Notes: generated by a model from the letters alone, not told the origin. Shown: positions 17,245-26,830, counted from the first letter of the stretch. The stretch: 64,000 bases of DNA from an uncultured Prevotellaceae bacterium (GCA_900318255.1 ONJX01000005.1:1-64000), one strand, 5' to 3'. Numbers and translations are program-made.

Positions 17245-18213
17245 ATGAAAGTACTAGTAACTGGAGGTGCTGGCTTTATTGGTTCAAACCTCACTGAATA
17301 TCTGCTTGAGAAAGGACATCAAGTTCGAGTCCTCGACAATTTTGCGACAGGTCACATTGAGAACTTATTGCCATTTTTTGAAAAGTATCCTGAAACTTTT
17401 GAGCTTCAGGTAGGTGACATACGTAATCTTGCTGATTGCCGAAAGGCTGTTGATAGTATGGAATATGTTCTCCATGAGGCTGCCTTAGGTAGTGTTCCAC
17501 GTTCGGTTAAAGATCCAATCACTACCAATGAGGTTAATATTGGAGGATTTCTTAATATGATTGTTGCAAGTCGAGATGCTGGAATCAAACGATTTGTTTT
17601 CGCAGCCAGCAGTTCCACATACGGCGACAGTGAGACTTTACCTAAAGTGGAAGATAAGATAGGCCGCCCGCTTTCACCATACGCAATAACTAAATATGTT
17701 GATGAACTATATGCCGATGTTTTTGCACGCACATACGGAATTGAGTATATAGGTTTGCGTTACTTCAACGTGTTCGGTCGTCGTCAAGACCCACATGGAG
17801 CTTATGCAGCAGTAATTCCTCTTTTTGTAAAACAATTTATGAATCACGAGGCTCCTAATATTAATGGTGATGGCGAATACAGTAGAGATTTCACATATAT
17901 CGATAACGTGATTCAGATGAATATGCTCGCGCTTACTACAACTAATGAAGAAGCGTTGAATCAAATTTACAACACAGCTTTTGGCGAGAGAACTACACTA
18001 AATCAACTTGTTGGCTACTTGCGGGAATACTTAGGAGAGTTTGATGAGCAGATAAAACATATTGAGCCCACTCATGGTCCTAATCGAGTTGGTGATATTC
18101 CCCATTCTCTTGCTTGTGTTGAAAAAGCTAAGAACTTGCTGAACTATAATCCTAAGTTTAGCATGCGAGATGGATTAAAAGAGGCCGTTAAATGGTATTG
18201 GAATAATTTATAA
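17245..18213 (+). CDS. NAD-dependent epimerase, WbpP/TviC-like (UDP-HexNAc 4-epimerase)
   Basis: 322 aa extended SDR. Rossmann motif GGAGFIGSN at the start, SSSTYGDSE as the catalytic Ser/Thr region, and YAITK (YxxxK) near residue 150. The product is closest in pattern to WbpP-type UDP-GlcNAc/UDP-GlcNAcA 4-epimerases. It is followed 14 bp later by a WbpO/TviB-like dehydrogenase; the pair in Pseudomonas and Salmonella Vi loci makes UDP-GalNAcA. This pairing is the main reason for the assignment. Confidence 0.82.
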   Translation: MKVLVTGGAGFIGSNLTEYLLEKGHQVRVLDNFATGHIENLLPFFEKYPETFELQVGDIRNLADCRKAVDSMEYVLHEAALGSVPRSVKDPITTNEVNIGGFLNMIVASRDAGIKRFVFAASSSTYGDSETLPKVEDKIGRPLSPYAITKYVDELYADVFARTYGIEYIGLRYFNVFGRRQDPHGAYAAVIPLFVKQFMNHEAPNINGDGEYSRDFTYIDNVIQMNMLALTTTNEEALNQIYNTAFGERTTLNQLVGYLREYLGEFDEQIKHIEPTHGPNRVGDIPHSLACVEKAKNLLNYNPKFSMRDGLKEAVKWYWNNL

Positions 18214-18227
18214 ATAACAAAAGTTAT

Positions 18228-19493
18228 ATGAATGATATCAAAATCTGTGTTATTGGTTTAGGTTATGTCGGACTTCCTTTAGCACGTCTTTTTTCAACAA
18301 AATACCCGACAGTTGGTTTTGACATGAGTCAAGCACGAGTAGATGCTTTGATGGAAGGTCATGATGCAACCCTTGAAGTTGCAGACGATTTATTGCAATC
18401 TGCATTGAAGAATGGTTTCAAATGTACAACTGACATTAATGCTATTCGTGATTGCAATTTCTATGTTGTAGCTGTTCCTACTCCTGTTGATGAGAATAAT
18501 AATCCAGATCTCACACCTCTTGTTGGAGCAAGCACTACAGTAGGTAAAGTTATTAATAAAGGAGATATTGTCGTGTATGAGAGCACTGTATATCCTGGTG
18601 TTACTGAAGATGAGTGTATCCCAGTTGTTGAGCGCATTAGCGGTTTGAAATTCAATGAAGATTTCTTCGCTGGATATAGCCCCGAACGAATCAACCCAGG
18701 TGATAAGCTTCACACTGTAGAAAAAATCAAGAAGGTAACCAGTGGCTCTACACCAGTTGTGGCTGAAAAAGTAAACAATGTCTATGCAAGCGTCATTACA
18801 GCTGGCACACACATGGCAAGCAGTATAAAGGTTGCAGAGGCTGCAAAAGTAATTGAGAACTCTCAACGAGACATTAATATTGCTTTCGTCAACGAGTTGT
18901 CAAAGATTTTTAATCGTATGGGTATTGATACACAAGATGTTCTTGAGGCTGCTGGCACAAAATGGAACTTTTTGCCTTTCAAACCAGGATTAGTAGGTGG
19001 ACACTGTATTGGGGTTGATCCTTACTATTTGGCCCAATGTGCTCAGCGTTTTGGTTATAATCCTGAGATTATCCTAGCTGGTCGTCGTATGAATGATGGC
19101 ATGGGCGAATATGTTGCCAATGAGACCATCAAGCTTATGCTCAAAAAAGGCATACAGGTGCTGAATAGCGACATCCTTATAATGGGCTTCACATTCAAGG
19201 AGAACTGTCCTGATGTTCGCAACACCAAGGTTGTTGATATTTATCGTTCATTGAAAGAGTATAATGTTAACATCACTGTTTATGATCCATGGGCTAATCC
19301 AGCTATAGCAATGCACGAGTATGGAGCTGAAATCATTAATGAGTTACCAACTCAAAAATTCAATGCAGTGATTATGGCTGTGGCTCACAAAGAATTCATA
19401 AATATTAGCATCGAGGATCTTTGTGAAGATTGTCATGTTATCTTTGATGTGAAAGGGATTTTAGACAAATCAATAATTGATGGAAGACTCTAA
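18228..19493 (+). CDS. UDP-N-acetyl-hexosamine 6-dehydrogenase, WbpO/TviB-like
   Basis: 421 aa. Rossmann motif GLGYVGLPLA, VAVPTPVDENNNPDL in the first domain, YSPERINPGDK, and catalytic Cys in LVGGHCIGVDPYYL near residue 262. The 'GGHCIGVDPYYL' form is typical of the UDP-HexNAc dehydrogenases (WbpO, TviB, WecC), not of Ugd, which has 'GGYCLPKD' at 4.4 kb. It oxidises UDP-GlcNAc or UDP-GalNAc to the uronic acid with NAD+. Overlaps the next glycosyltransferase start by 14 bp. Confidence 0.9.
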   Translation: MNDIKICVIGLGYVGLPLARLFSTKYPTVGFDMSQARVDALMEGHDATLEVADDLLQSALKNGFKCTTDINAIRDCNFYVVAVPTPVDENNNPDLTPLVGASTTVGKVINKGDIVVYESTVYPGVTEDECIPVVERISGLKFNEDFFAGYSPERINPGDKLHTVEKIKKVTSGSTPVVAEKVNNVYASVITAGTHMASSIKVAEAAKVIENSQRDINIAFVNELSKIFNRMGIDTQDVLEAAGTKWNFLPFKPGLVGGHCIGVDPYYLAQCAQRFGYNPEIILAGRRMNDGMGEYVANETIKLMLKKGIQVLNSDILIMGFTFKENCPDVRNTKVVDIYRSLKEYNVNITVYDPWANPAIAMHEYGAEIINELPTQKFNAVIMAVAHKEFINISIEDLCEDCHVIFDVKGILDKSIIDGRL

Positions 19494-20652
19494 AAAGAAG
19501 ATAATTCGTATGACAACAATTCCTGCTTCTATGAGGGGATTGTTGCAGAACCAGCTAAAATTCATGTCTGAGAATGGATATGAGGTAATTGCATTATCAT
19601 CAGATGATGAATGCTTTGATAGCATGCTTCATGAGCAAGGAGATATTCGCGGCATAAGAGTGAATATGGAACGTCATACATCTCCATTGAGAGACTTGAA
19701 GGCACTTATACGTATTTATAAAATATTTCGCAAAGAAAAACCATTTATTATTCATACTCATACCCCTAAAGCCGGATTACTTGGCATGCTTGCAGGGAAA
19801 CTTGCGAGAGTGCCACATAGATTACATACAACTGCTGGTCTTCCATTGCTGGTATATAGTGGTTTGTATCGTAAAGTTCTTAATGCAATGGAGCGACTTA
19901 CCAATGCGTGCGCAACCCAGGTTTTTCCAAATTCATTCAATATGATGAAGATAATGGAAGACTTGAAACTTTGTAAACCTAAGAAAATGAAGGTCATAGG
20001 CAATGGCAGTAGTAATGGTATTGACACAGAGCATTTTTCTGTTAAAAAGACGGTGGAAGATACTGTTAAAGACCGTGATGCATGGCGCAGAGAACTAGGG
20101 TTAAAGGATGATGATTTTGCATTTGTCTTTGTTGGAAGAGTTGTAAAGGATAAAGGCATTAACGAACTTGTCAATTGTATGCGCCGACTATTGCAGCAAT
20201 ATAATAACTGTAGATTAATTACGGTTGGCAGGTATGAATCAAATCTCGACCCTATTGATCCTGAAAATGTGGAATTCTTCAAAAGTAATGAGTCTGCTAT
20301 ATTTATGGGATGGCAAAAGGATGTTAGGCCTTTTTTAATGGCTGCTGATGCCTTAGTCTTTCCAAGCTATCGAGAGGGTTTCCCAAATGTAGTAATGCAA
20401 GCTGGAGCAATGGGGCTACCAGCAATAGTAACAGATATTAATGGATGCAATGAAATTATTGAAGAAGGCAAAAATGGACGGATAATTCCTCCTCATAATG
20501 AAGATGCTCTTTTTGATATGATGGAATGGTTCTTAAATAATTTACATGAAGTAAAGCTGATGTCAAGTAATGCGCGTGAAATGATTGTTTCCCGTTATGA
20601 TCGTCAGGCTATATGGCAGGAAATATTGAAGGTATATAATTCTTTAACATAG
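19480..20652 (+). CDS. Glycosyltransferase family 4, second sugar
   Basis: 390 aa from the ATG at 19480, inside the 3' end of the dehydrogenase gene. HTHTPKAGLLGMLAGKLA marks the first domain and the E-x7-E region FPSYREGFPNVVMQAG the donor site. It belongs to the PglA/WbpH-like branch that adds the second sugar to the lipid-linked first sugar. Its position directly before the phosphoglycosyl transferase (0-bp gap) fits that role, with UDP-GlcNAc/GalNAc-derived donors from the previous two genes. Confidence 0.84.
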   Translation: MEDSKKKIIRMTTIPASMRGLLQNQLKFMSENGYEVIALSSDDECFDSMLHEQGDIRGIRVNMERHTSPLRDLKALIRIYKIFRKEKPFIIHTHTPKAGLLGMLAGKLARVPHRLHTTAGLPLLVYSGLYRKVLNAMERLTNACATQVFPNSFNMMKIMEDLKLCKPKKMKVIGNGSSNGIDTEHFSVKKTVEDTVKDRDAWRRELGLKDDDFAFVFVGRVVKDKGINELVNCMRRLLQQYNNCRLITVGRYESNLDPIDPENVEFFKSNESAIFMGWQKDVRPFLMAADALVFPSYREGFPNVVMQAGAMGLPAIVTDINGCNEIIEEGKNGRIIPPHNEDALFDMMEWFLNNLHEVKLMSSNAREMIVSRYDRQAIWQEILKVYNSLT

Positions 20653-21264
20653 ATGTATAAGTGTTTTTTCAAACGATTTCTCGATTTCTGTATCTCTTTG
20701 ATTGTACTAATACTTTTGTCACCTTTTTTGTTTATACTAATTATCTGGCTTCATTTTGCAAACAAAGGCGATGGTATTTTCTTTTTACAGGAGCGCCCTG
20801 GTTTCCATGGCAATATTTTCAAAATCATTAAATTTAAAACAATGACTGATGAGAAAGATGCCAATGGAAATCTTCTTCCTAACGATAAGAGAATAACAAA
20901 AATTGGCAGAATTTTGCGTGGTACTTCTATTGATGAATTACCTCAATTAATAAATGTGCTTAAAGGTGATATGGCTTTGATTGGACCAAGACCATTAATG
21001 CCACGTTATCTAAAACTTTATTCTCCTGAGCAAGCGCGTCGACATGAAGTTCGTCCAGGCATTACTGGTTGGGCCCAGGTTAATGGTCGCAACGCAATAA
21101 CTTGGACAGAAAAATTCAAACTAGATGTTTGGTACGTAGATCATTGTTCCTTTTTACTTGACTGCAGAATAATATATAAGACCGTAGTCAGCGTTTTAAA
21201 GCGTAAAGACATCGAATATGATGGTAATTCATTGAATTCAGAAGGATTTAACGGACATAATTGA
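20653..21264 (+). CDS. Initiating phosphoglycosyl transferase, PglC/WcaJ type (monotopic)
   Basis: 203 aa, the short PglC-size form. A hydrophobic re-entrant helix covers residues 5-35. KFKTMTDEKDANG contains the catalytic region, followed by RGTSIDELPQLINVLKGDMA, IGPRPLMPRYL and RRHEVRPGITGWAQVNGRN, all hallmarks of the bacterial sugar transferase domain. It transfers a sugar-1-phosphate to undecaprenyl phosphate to start each repeat unit. Only intact PGT in the locus; a 54-bp ghost of a second one lies at 27929-27982. Confidence 0.92.
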   Translation: MYKCFFKRFLDFCISLIVLILLSPFLFILIIWLHFANKGDGIFFLQERPGFHGNIFKIIKFKTMTDEKDANGNLLPNDKRITKIGRILRGTSIDELPQLINVLKGDMALIGPRPLMPRYLKLYSPEQARRHEVRPGITGWAQVNGRNAITWTEKFKLDVWYVDHCSFLLDCRIIYKTVVSVLKRKDIEYDGNSLNSEGFNGHN

Positions 21265-21265
21265 T

Positions 21266-22501
21266 ATGAAAAAGATTATGATTTTAGCTGGTGGCAATGA
21301 CCAAGCAGCTTTGATAAAAGAGTTGAAACATCATTTTAATGGTGATGTTGAGACTATATTGTTAGATATGTTATCTAACGTGAAAGCGAAACCATTTGCA
21401 GATAGATTTATGCAAATAAGCACAATGGATCGTGATGCGGTTCTTAAAGCAGCACAAGAAGAGAATATTGATTATATTCTCACAGCTTGTGGCGATCAAC
21501 CACTGTCGACAATGGCTTATGTCTCGGCTAAAATGGGACTTCCCTGTTACTTGAGTGAGGATGATGTTCGTGATCTAACAAACAAGATCTATATGAAACG
21601 CAAGATGATCGAGAATGGTATTCCAACATCTAAATTTCATGTAATCCAAAATCTTGACGATTATGTAAATCTTGATGAATTTGAATGGCCACTGATTGTC
21701 AAGCCCGTTGACAGCAATGGTTCTAAAGGTGTCAAAAAAGTGAAAAGAAGAGAGGATTTCAGAGTATTGCTTAAAGAAGCAATGTCTTATTCTTTGTCGA
21801 AGAAAGCTATTGTAGAAGAGTTCAAGGCAGGAGAAGAATTATCAGTTGATGTATATGTGGAAGGTTCGACTGCTAAGATTCTCATGGTAACAACTTCAAA
21901 AAAGATTCAGGAGAACAAAGACTCTTTCACCATATTGCAAAGTGAATATCCTCCAAGAATCCCTTACTCTGAGACTCGAATTCATGAGATTGTGCAAAAA
22001 ATAGTAAATGCATTTGAGCTTCATGACACGCCATTGCTAGTTCAAATGATAACAAATGGAGATGATTATAATGTTGTCGAGTTCAGTGCTCGAATGGGGG
22101 GAGGCTCTAAGTATCATATAATTGAAGTTCTTACAGGTGTAAATATAATGGGGGTCTATGTAGATATGGTTATGGGAAAACGTCCTTCAGTGTCACCTGA
22201 GAAGAAATGGAACAATGCGCTGATGTGTTATGTTTATTGCACCCCAGGAATATTCTCGGAACTAAGCGGTTTTGATGAAATGTGCAAAGAAGGGCTTATG
22301 CATAGTTATTTCACTTACAAGATGCCAGATTCAGAGATTATAAAATCCACAACAAGCAGTGATCGAGTTGCTGGATTTCTAGTGGTTGGGAACTCACAAG
22401 ATGATGTTGAAAATAAACTAAAAAGAATTAATGATGCTGTAAAAGTCCTTGATCAAAATGGCAGGGATATTATGCGTCATGATTTTTTTATTAATAGTTG
22501 A
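21266..22501 (+). CDS. ATP-grasp ligase, probable amino acid ligase
   Basis: 411 aa. An N-terminal Rossmann-like pre-ATP-grasp domain (MILAGGNDQAALIKEL), a central ATP-grasp with the lid segment SNGSKGVKKV near residue 153, and VVEFSARMGGGSKYH near 272, the Mg2+/ATP-binding E and N/R site. The family joins a carboxylate to an amine or thiol through an acyl-phosphate. It opens a three-gene run with an opine dehydrogenase (3-bp gap) and a cobalamin-binding protein. I infer it links an unusual amino acid to a sugar carboxylate or amine. Substrates cannot be read from sequence. Confidence 0.82.
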   Translation: MKKIMILAGGNDQAALIKELKHHFNGDVETILLDMLSNVKAKPFADRFMQISTMDRDAVLKAAQEENIDYILTACGDQPLSTMAYVSAKMGLPCYLSEDDVRDLTNKIYMKRKMIENGIPTSKFHVIQNLDDYVNLDEFEWPLIVKPVDSNGSKGVKKVKRREDFRVLLKEAMSYSLSKKAIVEEFKAGEELSVDVYVEGSTAKILMVTTSKKIQENKDSFTILQSEYPPRIPYSETRIHEIVQKIVNAFELHDTPLLVQMITNGDDYNVVEFSARMGGGSKYHIIEVLTGVNIMGVYVDMVMGKRPSVSPEKKWNNALMCYVYCTPGIFSELSGFDEMCKEGLMHSYFTYKMPDSEIIKSTTSSDRVAGFLVVGNSQDDVENKLKRINDAVKVLDQNGRDIMRHDFFINS

Positions 22502-22504
22502 AAA

Positions 22505-23578
22505 ATGAAGATAGCAGTTATTGGTGCAGGGAATGGTGGTCAAGCCATATCAGGGTATTTAAGTATGATTGGCTATGAGACAAGTCTATATGATATCGAT
22601 GAGACTCGTATAAGTCACCTCAAAGCCAAAGGAGGGATTGTCCTAGAAGGCAGATTGCACGGATTCGGGAAGGTTTCCATAATAACTACCGATTTATCTG
22701 AGGCAGTTATAGGCGCTGAGATAATCATTATTACTACAGTTGCTAATGCTCATTCAAATGTCGCCAAAAGTATCGCTCCTTATTTAGAGGACAACCAGAT
22801 TGTTATTTTAAGTCCAGGAAGGACATGTGGTGCTTTGGTGTTCAAGCAGACATTAAGGAATTGTGGTTTTAACAAGCGAATATACTTAGCAGAGGCTCAG
22901 ACACTTGTTTACGCATGCCGCATTGTTGAGGATGGATGTGTTAATATTATTGGAATAAAAGATGAGGTTCTGCTCTCTGCATTACCCGCAAGTGACACAG
23001 ATCACGTTTTGAAAATAATAACACCAATGTATCCTTGCTTTAAGAAGACAGATAGTGTGTTGAGAACTAGTTTGGAGAACATTGGGGCAATGTTTCATCC
23101 CTGTGTTTTGTTGTTTAATGCAGCAACAATTGAGAGAAATGAGGTCTTCTGGTTCTATCGAGACATGACTGAGCAGGTAGCTGCATTTATTGAGAAATTT
23201 GATGCCGAGCGTTTAGCAGTAGGTAAAGCTTATGGTATCAATTTGCTTGGTGTTAGGGATTGGATAAAATTCGCTTATAACGATACTGAGGGAGAAACAC
23301 TATGTGAACGCATGAGAAACAATCCTGCTTATCATGACATAAAATCTCCATCAACAATTTTCACAAGACAGCTTATGGAAGACATACCAACAGGTGTGCT
23401 ACCTATTATGGAACTTGGAAAGGCTGCCGGTGTTAAGACACCACTCCTAGAATCTATGGTAAACATTTGTGAGGCATTGTTGAATATAGATTTGAGGTGC
23501 AATGGAAGAAGTCTGTCAAACTTAGGTTTAGCAGGCCTCAATAAAGATGAGATAATAAATTATATTGTTAATGAGTAA
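22505..23578 (+). CDS. Opine (octopine/nopaline) dehydrogenase family protein
   Basis: 357 aa. Rossmann motif GAGNGGQAISGYLS at residue 7 and VANAHSNVAKSIAPYL then LSPGRTCGAL in the N-terminal NAD(P) domain. C-terminal helical domain shows IGAMFHPCVLLFNA, with the conserved N and H of the family catalytic region. Opine dehydrogenases reductively condense an alpha-keto acid (for example pyruvate) with an amino acid to N-(1-carboxyalkyl) amino acids. Such groups, such as N6-(1-carboxyethyl)lysine, are known as glycan substituents in Providencia and Proteus. The gene overlaps the next start by 8 bp. Confidence 0.85.
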   Translation: MKIAVIGAGNGGQAISGYLSMIGYETSLYDIDETRISHLKAKGGIVLEGRLHGFGKVSIITTDLSEAVIGAEIIIITTVANAHSNVAKSIAPYLEDNQIVILSPGRTCGALVFKQTLRNCGFNKRIYLAEAQTLVYACRIVEDGCVNIIGIKDEVLLSALPASDTDHVLKIITPMYPCFKKTDSVLRTSLENIGAMFHPCVLLFNAATIERNEVFWFYRDMTEQVAAFIEKFDAERLAVGKAYGINLLGVRDWIKFAYNDTEGETLCERMRNNPAYHDIKSPSTIFTRQLMEDIPTGVLPIMELGKAAGVKTPLLESMVNICEALLNIDLRCNGRSLSNLGLAGLNKDEIINYIVNE

Positions 23579-25418
23579 AGATACTTTTGGTTTCATCAAA
23601 CCACTTGTGGATGTCCATACTATGGGCATGTTCACAATTGCCAATCTTCTTCGTGACTGTGGTTATGTCGTGTATATTGCTAATGATGATATAAATGAAG
23701 CAATAGAGGATATACACAAAATTAATAATTATAGTCTTCTGAAAAGATGGATAATTGATAATGGTATAACAAAGTTAAGTATAAGCTACAGACTTGATCC
23801 GAAAGATGGCTGTGATTATTTCATGTCCATATATGAGCATTTAAAAAGTGACAATATGCTCGTAGAGAAAGGAGGTCCAATAAAAAATGTCTCATTTGCT
23901 GGTTTGCCCGATACATGTGACATGATACGCTCTAAAACAGATAATGTTTTGCTATTTAAAGGCGATGAGCCTCCTATTGAATCACTGCGTTTATATGGTG
24001 TCCCTGAGAATTTGCTTCCTTCTTCTCTTGATAATGATAATCCTTATGACAAAATGAGATGGGAATTTGCCGAAAAACTAATATCTTCTGAACGATACAA
24101 AATCGAACCATCTCTTGACCATTATGGATATCCTGAATGTGGAAAAGAAAATGATGGATATCTTCTCCGTTTGCATTATGCAAAAAACAAACATTCGCTA
24201 CCAATAATAAGAACACACTCAGGTCCTTATAATCCCAATCGTGAGGAAGCATTAAAAGAATATAACTCTTGGTGCCGTGAACTTGCTCAAAGTAAGTTAC
24301 TTGATATACTTTCTATAGGAAGCTCTCAACTAACACAGTCTCATTTTGGAGAAAATTGGGATGGGCTGCCAAACGGCGGTGGCATTCCAGTTAATTCTGA
24401 GCTTGAATACCAGATTATTAGAGACAACGCAAAGCCTATGCTTGCAAGAACATATTCTGGTACCAAAAATGTCCCTGAGCTAGCCCGTATACATGAGCGT
24501 GCATTGAATATTTCATGGCATGCTTTGTCCTTCTGGTGGTTTGATGAGTTAGATGGAAGAGGTAGTAATTCTTTGCTGGAAAATCTTAAGGAGCATTTTG
24601 AAGCTATTCGATATATTGCTACTACTGGAAAGCCTGTCGAACCTAATGTGCCACACCATTTTGCTTTTAGAGGCGCAGATGACATAACATATATTGTTAG
24701 TGGTTATTTAGCAGCAAAAGCCTGCAAAGAGCTTGGCGTTAAACATCTGATACTTCAGAACATGCTTAATACGCCAAAATACACAATAGGGATTCAAGAC
24801 CTTGCAAAGGGAAGAGCAATGTTAAGACTTGTTCGAGGGCTTGAGGATTCTAATTTCTCTGTTAGCCTTCAATTAAGGGCAGGATTAGATTATTTTGCTC
24901 CTGATTTGGAGAAGGCAAAAGTTCAGCTTGCTGCTGTTACTTGCATGATGGATGATATCGATCCTGAAAATGACAATAGTCCAGAGATTATACATGTAGT
25001 AAATTACAGTGAAGCCGTCAGATTAGCGACACCTCCAATCATTAAAGACAGTATAAAAATCACATTAAATGCTCTTCGTGAGTATAGAATTGCGAGAAAG
25101 CTTGGCAAAGTCCCTAATATGTTGTATGATATAAAAACTAAAGAGCGTACAGAGTCATTGTACTCTGAAGCCAAAGCTGCAATTGGATTACTGGAAAAAA
25201 GCATTCCCAATCTTTATACACCAGAGGGTTTTTACAAGGTTTTTGTTGAAGGTTTTCTGCCAGTTCCTTATTTAATGGATCAAAATAGAAAATTCTCAAA
25301 AGCTACAAAATATCATACTGCTATTAAGAATGGAGGTATTAGCGTTGTTGACGATAAAGGATTAATAATAAATACTATTGAAAGGTATAAGAAAATTATA
25401 GCAAACATGGAAATTTAA
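23571..25418 (+). CDS. Cobalamin-binding mutase-like protein, capsule-associated
   Basis: 615 aa from the ATG at 23571, inside the 3' end of the opine dehydrogenase gene. The N-terminus begins KPLVDVHTMGMFTIANLLRD; DVHTMG matches the cobalamin-binding DxHxxG motif, whose His replaces the lower ligand of B12. Second and third B12-fold markers (SISY, AGLP) are present but imperfect. Residues about 205-480 form what looks like an alpha/beta barrel (RTHSGPYNPN, GSSQLTQSHF, ARTYSGTKN, FWWFDELDGRG, YSEAVR), resembling the large subunit of B12-dependent carbon-skeleton mutases such as glutamate mutase. B12 part first, barrel second is the reverse of methylmalonyl-CoA mutase order. Function in the locus is unknown; a rearranged amino acid is plausible. 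Confidence 0.65.
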   Translation: MSKDTFGFIKPLVDVHTMGMFTIANLLRDCGYVVYIANDDINEAIEDIHKINNYSLLKRWIIDNGITKLSISYRLDPKDGCDYFMSIYEHLKSDNMLVEKGGPIKNVSFAGLPDTCDMIRSKTDNVLLFKGDEPPIESLRLYGVPENLLPSSLDNDNPYDKMRWEFAEKLISSERYKIEPSLDHYGYPECGKENDGYLLRLHYAKNKHSLPIIRTHSGPYNPNREEALKEYNSWCRELAQSKLLDILSIGSSQLTQSHFGENWDGLPNGGGIPVNSELEYQIIRDNAKPMLARTYSGTKNVPELARIHERALNISWHALSFWWFDELDGRGSNSLLENLKEHFEAIRYIATTGKPVEPNVPHHFAFRGADDITYIVSGYLAAKACKELGVKHLILQNMLNTPKYTIGIQDLAKGRAMLRLVRGLEDSNFSVSLQLRAGLDYFAPDLEKAKVQLAAVTCMMDDIDPENDNSPEIIHVVNYSEAVRLATPPIIKDSIKITLNALREYRIARKLGKVPNMLYDIKTKERTESLYSEAKAAIGLLEKSIPNLYTPEGFYKVFVEGFLPVPYLMDQNRKFSKATKYHTAIKNGGISVVDDKGLIINTIERYKKIIANMEI

Positions 25419-25428
25419 ATATAAAACT

Positions 25429-26592
25429 ATGGTAAGAAATAAGATATGGCTCTGCTTGGCTCACATGAGTGAGGTGGGTGAGGAGATGAGGTTTATTAAG
25501 GAGGCGTTTGACACTAATTGGGTGGTGCCTCTGGGGCCGAATGTTAATGGCTTTGAGAAAGACCTTGAGGAGTATATCAACCATCCTGATGATGGTCGTG
25601 ACCTGGGTAAGAAGGTGGTGGCGTTGAGCGCCGGTACTGCGGCTATTCACCTGGCGCTTGTAAACTTAGGCGTAAAGGCGGGTGATGAGGTCATCTGCCA
25701 GTCGTTCACCTTTGCGGCAAGTGCCAATCCTGTCACTTATCAGGGTGCAACCCCTGTTTTTGTTGACAGTGAGCCTGGTACTTGGAACATGGATCCTAAC
25801 CTACTTGAGGATGCTATCAAAGACCGCATTGCTAAAGGTAAGAAGCCCAAAGCTATAATCCCTGTATATCTCTATGGTATGCCAGCTTATATCGATGAGA
25901 TTATGGAGATAGCGAAACGCTATGAAATTCCTGTTCTTGAGGACGCTGCCGAAGGTTTTGGCTCTCGTTATCGTGGTCAGGCAGTGGGAACTTTTGGCGA
26001 CTACGGTGTAATGAGTTTTAACGGCAACAAAATGATTACTACCAGTGGCGGCGGCGCACTTATTTGCCCCGATGAGGAGACAGCCAAGCGCATTCTTTTC
26101 TATGCCACCCAAGCTCGCGAACCGTTCCCTTACTACCAACATGAACACATCGGTTTCAACTACCGAATGAGCAACATCTGCGCTGGCATTGGTCGTGGGC
26201 AGATGACCATAGTTAATGACCATCTTGCTCATCATGTTCACACAAAAGACGTTTATCAAGAGGCATTTGCCGACATCGACGGCATAGAGCTACATGTCGC
26301 TCCCGAGGACTACATGGAGCCCAACTACTGGTTGAACACCATCACTGTTGACCCAGACAAGTTCGGTATGGACTATGAGCAGTTGCGCCAAGTGCTTGAT
26401 AAAGCAAACATCGAGTCGCGTCCATTGTGGAAACCTATGCACATGCAACCAGTTTTCAAGGATGCTCCAGTCTATGTCAATGGTGTTAGCGAAAAATTGT
26501 TTAAGATAGGTTTGTGCCTACCCAGTGGTCCAATGGTCACCGATGAAGACTTGGCTTATATTGTAGAAACAATCAAAAAAGCAAAAAAATAG
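25429..26592 (+). CDS. DegT/DnrJ/EryC1/StrS sugar aminotransferase
   Basis: 387 aa, PLP-dependent. SAGTAAIHLALVNLGVKAGD is the family N-terminal motif; the catalytic Lys lies in SFNGNKMITTSGGG near residue 199. It transfers an amino group from glutamate to a keto-sugar nucleotide, typically a 4-keto-6-deoxy-HexNAc (PglE-like). No 4,6-dehydratase that would make this keto sugar is visible in the window, so the substrate may come from an unlinked gene. A near-identical but broken copy is at 36461-37489 in the same direction. Confidence 0.9.
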   Translation: MVRNKIWLCLAHMSEVGEEMRFIKEAFDTNWVVPLGPNVNGFEKDLEEYINHPDDGRDLGKKVVALSAGTAAIHLALVNLGVKAGDEVICQSFTFAASANPVTYQGATPVFVDSEPGTWNMDPNLLEDAIKDRIAKGKKPKAIIPVYLYGMPAYIDEIMEIAKRYEIPVLEDAAEGFGSRYRGQAVGTFGDYGVMSFNGNKMITTSGGGALICPDEETAKRILFYATQAREPFPYYQHEHIGFNYRMSNICAGIGRGQMTIVNDHLAHHVHTKDVYQEAFADIDGIELHVAPEDYMEPNYWLNTITVDPDKFGMDYEQLRQVLDKANIESRPLWKPMHMQPVFKDAPVYVNGVSEKLFKIGLCLPSGPMVTDEDLAYIVETIKKAKK

Positions 26593-26604
26593 ACTAATTC
26601 ACTA

Positions 26605-26830
26605 GTCTTCAATACAAGGCGTGATGAAACGAATAAAAGTCAAAGGCGCAAAAGTCATCATATATGGGCCTATCCTCGAAAACGACTCAGCCTTCTTCGG
26701 CAGCATGGTCATCAACGATTTAGAGCAGTTCTAAGCTTTAAGACAAGTTATCTTGGCCAATCATTTTGACCAAATCCTTTTTTGACGTGAGACAAAAGTC
26801 TATACTAGAGACTAATTTGAAAGAGATTGA
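26605..26830 (+). pseudogene. Ghost of the 3' end of ugd
   Basis: About 220 bp align by eye with 5465-5681 of the intact ugd: shared stretches such as AAGGCGTGATGAAACG, GCGCAAAAGTCATCAT, CTTCTTCGGCAGCA and TTAGAGCAGTT are in the same order, with substitutions and a TAA stop created after the GAGCAGTTC corresponding to ugd GAGCAGTTT. There is no start. It lies between the DegT aminotransferase and the epimerase start, and is the remnant of a second UDP-glucose dehydrogenase. Confidence 0.85.
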
